A stretch of DNA of 13,104 bases from assembly GCA_008933045.1 (NCBI GenBank), contig WBXJ01000054.1, positions 1 to 13,104 on the forward strand, written 5' to 3'. This DNA comes from Verrucomicrobiota bacterium (GTDB lineage Bacteria; Verrucomicrobiota; Verrucomicrobiia; Limisphaerales; SXQI01). Under the pieces are notes generated by a model. It made no database searches. It was not told where the DNA came from and saw nothing but the letters and a program-made list of their open reading frames with translations. The position numbers and the translations under genes were made by a program. Below are positions 7,922-13,104 of this stretch, piece by piece. How positions within the stretch are numbered: position 1 is the stretch's first letter; each line of letters begins with the position of its first letter.

Positions 7922-10450
7922 ATGAATCGAAATAACACTTGGAGATTGTTGATCGTTGTCCTCGTTGTCGCGTGGTCACTTTTTGAATTATATCCTCCGA
8001 CGGGTCGTGATTTGCTGCAAGAGTTCAAAGGCAAATCGGTCAGCCGCGACACAAACTACAATACTATTTTAGCGACTGCCGAGGCGTTACAAAAAGAACG
8101 GCCTGCGAGCAGTTTTCGTAACCTGCGTCAAGCCATCGGCACCAACGACATCACGCGCTACTTCCCGGGCATCAAGGTGCTGAATCAAACCGACCCCACG
8201 AAGTTTGTTCTGAATCGGTTGCAACAGGACGCAGCGGGCAAAATCAAGCTCGGGCTTGATTTGCAAGGTGGCAGTTCGTTTCTAGTGGGTGTTGATACAA
8301 CGAAAGTTCTCAGCGACACGAATCTAACCCGCATTACTGCGGAGGATACTCAGCAACGCGCTCTCGAACAAGCCGTCGAAGTGTTACGCAAACGCGTGGA
8401 TAAGTTCGGGGTTTCCGAGCCGTTAATCCAACCCGTCGGCAATAACAAAATCTTAATTCAAATGCCGGGTCTCTCTGAATCCGACAAGGATGCGGTTCGG
8501 AACACCTTACAAAAAGCAGCTTTTCTAGAATTCAGAATGGTTCACTCGGAAAGCGACAACTTGATCTCTCAGGGACTCGGAGCACCCGGCTATGAGAAGC
8601 TGAGTATCAAGCAAAAGCGCGGAACTGGCCCCGAAATCGTGCGGCTGGTTCTAGTGAAGAAGAAGCCCGAACGTGGACTAACAGGTAAGTTTGTCGAAAA
8701 AGCGTATGTGAGCCGCGATCCTGTGTCCAATCGTCCTACCATTGGTCTCAATTTTAATTCAGAAGGAGCCAGACTGTTTGCCGAGGTAACGAAGGAACAT
8801 GTCGGGCATCAATTAGGAATCGTTTTGGACGGCGAACTTTATTCCGCACCAAACATTAACGAACCTATCAATGGTGGCAGTGCTTCGATCTCAGGTGATT
8901 TCGACTTGAAGGAAGCTTTTGAACTTCAAAACGTCCTCTCCAATCCTTTGGAGGCTCCAGTAAAAATCATGGAAGAACGAGGCGTTGAGGCGTCCTTGGG
9001 CAAAGCAGCGGTGGACAGTGGTATCAAGGCCGCGGTCTACGGTACGATCGCGGTTGCCGCTTTCATGATCGTTTACTACATGCTGGCTGGTCTGGTTGCG
9101 GATGCGGCGTTGATCCTAAATATCGTGATCCTCTTGGGTGTCATGTGTTCGGTGGGAACTACGCTAACACTGCCCGGTATTGCGGGTATCGTCCTGACTA
9201 TTGGTATGTCGGTGGACGCGAACGTGCTGATCTTTGAGCGTATTCGAGAGGAGTCGAAGAAAGGAAAATCTCTACGCGGGGCGATTTCTGCGGGCTACGA
9301 TCGGGCGTTTAGTACGATTTTCGATTCTCACGTCACAACGTTAATTTCTTCAATTATTCTCATTTTCATGGGAACGGGTTCAATTCGCGGCTTTGGTATC
9401 ACGCTGACGATCGGTGTTTCTGCAAGCTTGTTTACGGCATTGGTTGTGACGCGCTTGATTTTTGATTTCCTCTTGAAGCGCGATCTCATCAAGGCATTGC
9501 CGATGCTGCACATGATTCGAGCAACGAATATCGATTTCATGAAAATCGCTAAACCGGCTTTCATTGTAACTTGGGCTGTGATCCTGATTGGTATTTCTTA
9601 CGGCATTTTTGCAAGGGGAGAAAAGCTCCTCGGCGTGGATTTCCGTGGTGGCGACAGCTTGACGCTAGGGTATGTGCAAAAAGTGGATCAAACTCTATTA
9701 GTTGAAACTCTGAAAAAGGCGGGATTAACGGAGCCGGTGCCCCAGTATCAACCGGATTTCTCCGGAGGCCCTGACACGTTACGTATCACATCAGAGTTTG
9801 GCACTGGAGATAAGGTCGAGAAAGCGTTGCAACAAGCGTTTCCCCAGTCGAAATTTACGCGAGCTGGATTGGACAAGGTCGGGGCGAGCGTGGGCGCAGA
9901 AATCCAGAAGGCAGCGATTATTGCCAGCCTACTCTCGCTGTTTGGTATCTTAGTTTACGTGGCTTTTCGCTATGAATTCTCCTTCGCTGTGGGTGCGGTT
10001 TTGGCCGTGATTCACGACGTTTTAATGACGATCGGGTGTTACTGTTTGTCAGGTCGCGAATTCAACGCCCCGGTTGTCGCGGCAATTCTAACGATTATCG
10101 GCTTCTCCATTAACGATACCATCGTGATTTTTGATCGTATCCGAGAAGATCTGAAGCTTGGAATTCGCGGATCGTTCAAGGACATTATTAACCAAGCGTT
10201 GAATCAAACACTCAGCCGTACACTGATCACCTCCGGAACGGTGTTCTTAGCGACGTCTGCTCTCTTTATATTCGGGGGTGGAGGAATCAATGATTTTGCC
10301 TTCACATTCCTCATCGGAATCGTCACGGGCACTTATTCCTCGATTTATATTGCTAGCGCACTGGTGCTCTGGTGGCATAAAGGGCAACGTCCTCTGACAA
10401 CCATGGCTCGCGCCGATCTTGACCCTTCGCAGGTGGCCAAAGCCATCTAA
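7922..10450 (+). CDS. secDF: Fused protein translocase subunit SecDF
   Basis: This is a single 842-residue chain carrying SecD then SecF, which uses the proton gradient to pull preproteins out of the SecYEG channel on the outer face of the membrane. The SecD half has a first membrane span (7-23), a large external P1 domain (about 24-365) with GLDLQGG (111-117), and a membrane bundle from about 370 with SVDANVLIFERIREE (430-444). The SecF half starts near 540, with GVDFRGG (571-577), a small external domain, and the second bundle with GFSINDTIVIFDRIRE (727-742) and SRTLITSG (765-772). By analogy with Thermus SecDF, Asp431, Asp732 and Arg766 are the likely proton-path residues and all are present. 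About 12 membrane spans are expected. Fused SecDF occurs in several phyla, so this is a real fusion and not an assembly error. The ATG at 7922 lacks a Shine-Dalgarno site, and coupling to yajC is likely. Confidence 0.97.
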   Translation: MNRNNTWRLLIVVLVVAWSLFELYPPTGRDLLQEFKGKSVSRDTNYNTILATAEALQKERPASSFRNLRQAIGTNDITRYFPGIKVLNQTDPTKFVLNRLQQDAAGKIKLGLDLQGGSSFLVGVDTTKVLSDTNLTRITAEDTQQRALEQAVEVLRKRVDKFGVSEPLIQPVGNNKILIQMPGLSESDKDAVRNTLQKAAFLEFRMVHSESDNLISQGLGAPGYEKLSIKQKRGTGPEIVRLVLVKKKPERGLTGKFVEKAYVSRDPVSNRPTIGLNFNSEGARLFAEVTKEHVGHQLGIVLDGELYSAPNINEPINGGSASISGDFDLKEAFELQNVLSNPLEAPVKIMEERGVEASLGKAAVDSGIKAAVYGTIAVAAFMIVYYMLAGLVADAALILNIVILLGVMCSVGTTLTLPGIAGIVLTIGMSVDANVLIFERIREESKKGKSLRGAISAGYDRAFSTIFDSHVTTLISSIILIFMGTGSIRGFGITLTIGVSASLFTALVVTRLIFDFLLKRDLIKALPMLHMIRATNIDFMKIAKPAFIVTWAVILIGISYGIFARGEKLLGVDFRGGDSLTLGYVQKVDQTLLVETLKKAGLTEPVPQYQPDFSGGPDTLRITSEFGTGDKVEKALQQAFPQSKFTRAGLDKVGASVGAEIQKAAIIASLLSLFGILVYVAFRYEFSFAVGAVLAVIHDVLMTIGCYCLSGREFNAPVVAAILTIIGFSINDTIVIFDRIREDLKLGIRGSFKDIINQALNQTLSRTLITSGTVFLATSALFIFGGGGINDFAFTFLIGIVTGTYSSIYIASALVLWWHKGQRPLTTMARADLDPSQVAKAI

Positions 10451-10458
10451 CACTTTTG

Positions 10459-10494
10459 TCGGCAGGGTGACGTAATCACGCGTTATCCTGCCGA
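10459..10494 (+). other. Strong hairpin in the secDF-terC gap / terC leader
   Basis: TCGGCAGG (10459-10466) pairs perfectly with CCTGCCGA (10487-10494). Pairing continues inward through GTGACG (10467-10472) with CGTTAT (10481-10486), including two G-U pairs, giving a stem of about 14 bp and an 8-base loop (10473-10480). No T-run follows on the + strand (ATACTAG comes next) and none is suitable on the other strand, so it is not a standard intrinsic terminator. It lies 9 bases after the secDF stop and 45 bases before the terC start. It could protect the 3' end of secDF mRNA, act as a U-less terminator, or be part of a regulatory leader of terC. A weaker pairing downstream, GTTC (10501-10504) with GAAC (10533-10536), would enclose the terC ribosome site. 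Confidence 0.6.
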
Positions 10495-10539
10495 ATACTA
10501 GTTCGGGAGCGGGGGTAGTTAAGTAGGACTCAGAACAAA

Positions 10540-11499
10540 ATGCCTGCACCAATAGAGATCGGTCCTGTTTATTGGCTTGTTTTTCTCGGTTGCATTTTGT
10601 TTTTTCTTGCTCTCGATCTCGGCGTCTTTCACCGCCGGACGCACGAGGTTAAGTTGCGCGAGGCTCTAGCTTGGACAACGCTCTGGGTGATCCTAGCTTT
10701 TCTGTTTGGCACTCTGATTGCCCCTACCTTTTTACCCAATTGGCGGGCGGAGGAATCGGCAGAATTCATCACGGGCTACATCATCGAGTTATCCCTTTCC
10801 ATGGATAACGTTTTCGTCATTGCCCTGATTTTTAATTACTTTGGTGTGCCATTGCGGTTCCAGCATCGGGTGCTGTTTTGGGGGATTCTAGGAGCATTGG
10901 TGATGCGCGGTGCAATCATTTGGTCGGGATCTGAGTTGATCCAATATTTTCCGTGGATGCTCCACTTGTTTGGTGCCTTGATTCTGATCACCGGCATTAA
11001 AATGGCCTTTGCATCGGACGACAAAGTTGATCCTGAGAAAAACCTACTGATTCGTTTCACTCGAAAGTTTTTTCCTGTAAGTGCCGATTTTCATGACTCC
11101 CGATTTACTATTTCTCAAAACGGTCGCCGGATACTCACTCCTCTCGCTCTCGTGCTGATCACTGTTGAGACGACTGATGTGGTTTTCGCCCTAGATTCGA
11201 TTCCAGCAATTTTTGCTGTGACACAAAAACCGTTCATTGTTTTCACGTCCAACGTCTTTGCGATTCTTGGCCTCCGCTCGCTTTACTTCGTCCTCGCCGG
11301 TGCCATCGGTTTTTTCCGACACTTAAAAGTAGGACTTTCTGTCGTGCTTTGTTTTATTGGTTTGAAGATGCTGACTTCCTCTTGGATTCATGTTTCCACG
11401 ATGCTTTCGTTGGGGATTGTGAGTGGTATCATTTTAATTTCCGTGGTGACGTCAATAATCACGGACCGTCGCTATAAGGGCCGCAACCAATCAACATGA
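10540..11499 (+). CDS. TerC/Alx family integral membrane protein
   Basis: This 319-residue protein belongs to the TerC family (Alx subgroup, by length and by the N-terminal LDLGVFHRR). Family members are linked to manganese export, alkaline pH response, tellurite resistance and, in some Gram-positives, metal supply to exported enzymes; which applies here is unknown. Membrane spans are about 9-28, 43-62, 78-101, 112-128, 140-157, 199-219, 233-255, 264-280 and 286-306. Conserved acidic residues in spans are Asp26, Glu83 and Asp89 in ELSLSMDNVF (83-92), and Glu210, Asp213 and Asp219 in ETTDVVFALDSIPAIF (210-225), the signature segments proposed to bind metal. The ATG at 10540 is preceded by AGTAGGA (AGGA at 10525-10528), one of the two plausible Shine-Dalgarno sites before starts in the window, with an 11-base spacer. 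Many terC/alx genes elsewhere are controlled by the yybP-ykoY manganese riboswitch; the leader here is structured but does not show its consensus. Confidence 0.93.
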   Translation: MPAPIEIGPVYWLVFLGCILFFLALDLGVFHRRTHEVKLREALAWTTLWVILAFLFGTLIAPTFLPNWRAEESAEFITGYIIELSLSMDNVFVIALIFNYFGVPLRFQHRVLFWGILGALVMRGAIIWSGSELIQYFPWMLHLFGALILITGIKMAFASDDKVDPEKNLLIRFTRKFFPVSADFHDSRFTISQNGRRILTPLALVLITVETTDVVFALDSIPAIFAVTQKPFIVFTSNVFAILGLRSLYFVLAGAIGFFRHLKVGLSVVLCFIGLKMLTSSWIHVSTMLSLGIVSGIILISVVTSIITDRRYKGRNQST

Positions 11500-11522
11500 A
11501 AGTGTTTCTTCGCATAGGATCG

Positions 11523-11561
11523 AGAGAGCCGACTTGTGTTGAGTTTATTTTTCGGCTCTTT
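11523..11561 (+). terminator. Possible weak terminator or hairpin after terC
   Basis: AGAGAGCCGA (11523-11532) pairs with TCGGCTCTTT (11552-11561) in a 10-bp stem with one G-U pair. The loop is long (19 bases, T-rich) and only TTT, counted inside the stem, comes before TGCATTG, so there is no good U-tract. It is placed sensibly in the 90-base gap between the terC stop and the recJ start. It may end terC transcription or shape the recJ leader. Confidence 0.35.
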
Positions 11562-11589
11562 GCATTGAAGCCTTCAACGATTTAAAGAA

Positions 11590-13104
11590 TTGCGCAATCC
11601 ATTCACACCTGGGCCTAGCCGTTGGATACTCCCACCTGTTGCGGGCGAGGTTCTTGGGCAATTGTCGGCGACACTCGTAATTCCCGAGGTCTTGGTTCAG
11701 TGCCTGTTGAACCGAGGATTTCAGGATGCCGATTCGATTCGTGGTTTTCTCAACCCTCGGTTAAAATCACTGGCTGATCCTTTTCTGCTTCCGGGAATGG
11801 AGGCGGGAGTTTCTCGTTTACTTCAAGCACGCGCTGCAGCTGAACCGGTCGTTATTTTTGGTGATTATGATGCTGACGGAATTACTGCCGCCGCAATCTT
11901 GAACCAATTTCTTTGTGATTTGAATTGGAAGGCACAGGTCTTTTTACCTCATCGATTGGAGGAAGGTTACGGTCTCTCCAAAGGGGGCGTTAGAAAGTGC
12001 CTTGATCGGTATCCCACTCGCCTGATTTTCGCTGTGGATTGCGGCACCACGGCATGCGATGTCGTGGAGGACTTGCAACGTGCGGGTGTGGATGTGGTTA
12101 TTCTTGATCACCATCAACTGGGGCCGACGCTTCCCAATGCCTGTGCGTTCATAAACCCTCATGTCGGACCTGCGACAGCAAATCCATTCCTCAATTTATG
12201 TTCCGCCGGACTCGCGTTTAAGTTTGCTCATGCGCTTTTAAAGCGGCTTCGGGAATTGGGAGATGAAGCTGCGTTTGTTTACGATCTGAAGCCATTACTT
12301 GATCTGGTTGCTGTGGGTTCCATTGCAGATCTAGTTCCGTTGATCGGTGAAAACCGAGCCTTGGTTTCCGCCGGCTTGGAACGGTTGAACTCCAGCCCTA
12401 GGCCCGGCCTTTTAGCCTTGAAAGAGATTGCCGCATTGGGTGAGAAAATTGAGTCTCAGGATGTTGCGTTCAAGCTTGCACCTCGACTCAATGCGGCGGG
12501 CCGCTTAGAAGATGCGACTCAAGCATTCGACTTATTAGCGGCCAAGGATATTGAGACAGCACGCCCCTTGGCCGAGGCCCTGCAACAACATAACCAAGCG
12601 CGTCAGGCGTTGGAGCGTGGAATCATTCAAGAGGCCCTGAGTGCGATCGCCGCTGCATTTGATCCCCTTCGCGATTTCATCATCGTGGCTGCGAACGAGC
12701 AATGGCACCTCGGAGTGCTTGGGATTGTGGCCTCGCGGATCGTGCGTGAGTATCATCGCCCAGCGATTATCCTCGGGGGTGATGGACAGGTGTTGAGAGG
12801 TTCGGGTCGCAGCATCGATGGCGTTGATCTCGCGGAGTTATTGCGTAACTCCACTGATCTCCTCCTTGCACATGGCGGTCACCCAATGGCTGCGGGATTA
12901 TCCATCGCTCCAGAGCGGATCGTTGACTTCCGCGATCGATTGAATCGACTCCTGCAAGACATTGCGACACCTGATGTTTTTATCCCTAAATTGAGGCTGG
13001 ATGCATCAGTAAACTTTTCCAGTCTCACCGTGGATTTGTTGACTCAAATCGCGAAACTTCAGCCGTATGGACAAGGGAATCTCGTGCCAAAATTTTGTTC
13101 CTCC
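11590..13104 (+). CDS. recJ: Single-stranded-DNA-specific exonuclease RecJ, 5' part only
   Basis: The frame is open from after the TGA at 11566-11568 to the window end, giving at least 505 residues of RecJ, the 5'-3' single-strand DNA exonuclease of recombination and mismatch repair. DHH-family metal motifs are DYDADG (92-97), Asp150 in AVDCGTT, DHH (173-175) and GSIADLVPL (244-252). PRLNAAGRLEDA follows near residue 298. The DHHA1 domain carries GSGRSIDG and GGHPMAAG (429-436), and LQPYGQGN (490-497) begins the C-terminal OB-fold region; the gene is cut there. No ATG or GTG exists between the upstream stop and the conserved N-terminus (RWILPPV, 13-19). TTG at 11590 is the only usual start codon in that interval, giving MRNPFTPGPSRW. 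The first in-frame ATG (11797) would delete about 69 residues, including conserved sequence. No Shine-Dalgarno site is seen. Identity is secure; the start is moderately sure. Confidence 0.93.
   Translation, partial: MRNPFTPGPSRWILPPVAGEVLGQLSATLVIPEVLVQCLLNRGFQDADSIRGFLNPRLKSLADPFLLPGMEAGVSRLLQARAAAEPVVIFGDYDADGITAAAILNQFLCDLNWKAQVFLPHRLEEGYGLSKGGVRKCLDRYPTRLIFAVDCGTTACDVVEDLQRAGVDVVILDHHQLGPTLPNACAFINPHVGPATANPFLNLCSAGLAFKFAHALLKRLRELGDEAAFVYDLKPLLDLVAVGSIADLVPLIGENRALVSAGLERLNSSPRPGLLALKEIAALGEKIESQDVAFKLAPRLNAAGRLEDATQAFDLLAAKDIETARPLAEALQQHNQARQALERGIIQEALSAIAAAFDPLRDFIIVAANEQWHLGVLGIVASRIVREYHRPAIILGGDGQVLRGSGRSIDGVDLAELLRNSTDLLLAHGGHPMAAGLSIAPERIVDFRDRLNRLLQDIATPDVFIPKLRLDASVNFSSLTVDLLTQIAKLQPYGQGNLVPKFCSS

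Noticed and set aside
9328..9564. Minus-strand frames such as this one within secDF, and others throughout
   Set aside because: All overlap strongly supported + strand genes, and none shows a motif, membrane topology or spacing of its own.
7922..10450. SecD-SecF fusion as an artefact
   Set aside because: The chain is continuous, both halves keep their motifs, and fused SecDF is known in several phyla.
10451..10539. yybP-ykoY manganese riboswitch upstream of terC
   Set aside because: The location is typical, but the GGGGAGUAG core and the paired-loop arrangement cannot be fitted; only a G-rich stretch and an unrelated hairpin are present.
11496..11585. 29-codon ORF as a real gene
   Set aside because: It has no recognisable features apart from the ATGA overlap, and it runs through a hairpin; it is kept only as a possible coupling element.
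1..13104. CRISPR arrays, transposons, integrase or attachment sites, tRNA genes
   Set aside because: No regularly spaced repeats, terminal inverted repeats, transposase motifs or tRNA-like cloverleafs were noticed, and the genes are dense and ordinary in composition.

Overview
The window looks like a chromosomal segment of a Verrucomicrobiota (PVC superphylum) bacterium. The evidence is a paired DUF1553 (PSD1-type) and DUF1501 gene set, which is typical of Planctomycetota and Verrucomicrobiota, together with a single-chain SecDF directly behind yajC, moderate GC content, and almost no Shine-Dalgarno sequences. Assignment below phylum level is not possible by eye. All ten genes I support lie on the + strand. 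I see no tRNA or rRNA gene, CRISPR array, insertion sequence or phage gene, and no gene-free stretch longer than 110 bases.

Bases 1-7446 hold a co-directional block: the 3' end of a DUF1553 protein, a DUF1501 protein with a twin-arginine-like export signal (3-base gap), a polytopic membrane protein of unknown function, a secreted alpha/beta-hydrolase (probable carbohydrate esterase), a secreted CehA/McbA-type PHP metallohydrolase, and a small exported protein with one Sel1-like repeat. Four of these six have visible export signals or membrane segments, and the truncated first gene probably belongs to an exported family. The block therefore looks like an envelope or periplasmic catabolic set, possibly for polysaccharide or another polymer, but no substrate can be read from the sequence. 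A probable intrinsic terminator straddles the last stop codon (7434-7467).

Bases 7507-10450 hold the protein-export accessory operon yajC-secDF, 12 bases apart, with a weak candidate promoter. SecDF keeps both motif sets expected for proton-driven pulling of secreted proteins, which fits the export-heavy genes upstream.

Bases 10451-13104 hold a TerC/Alx family membrane protein, preceded by a striking 14-bp hairpin in its leader, and then the 5' part of recJ (single-strand-specific exonuclease), which runs off the window. recJ is absent from a simple ATG-based reading because it appears to start at TTG.

Most of the window is recognisable housekeeping or PVC-typical accessory sequence. The points most worth a second look are the structured terC leader, the uncharacterised membrane protein within the secreted-enzyme block, the recJ start, and the near absence of Shine-Dalgarno sites.
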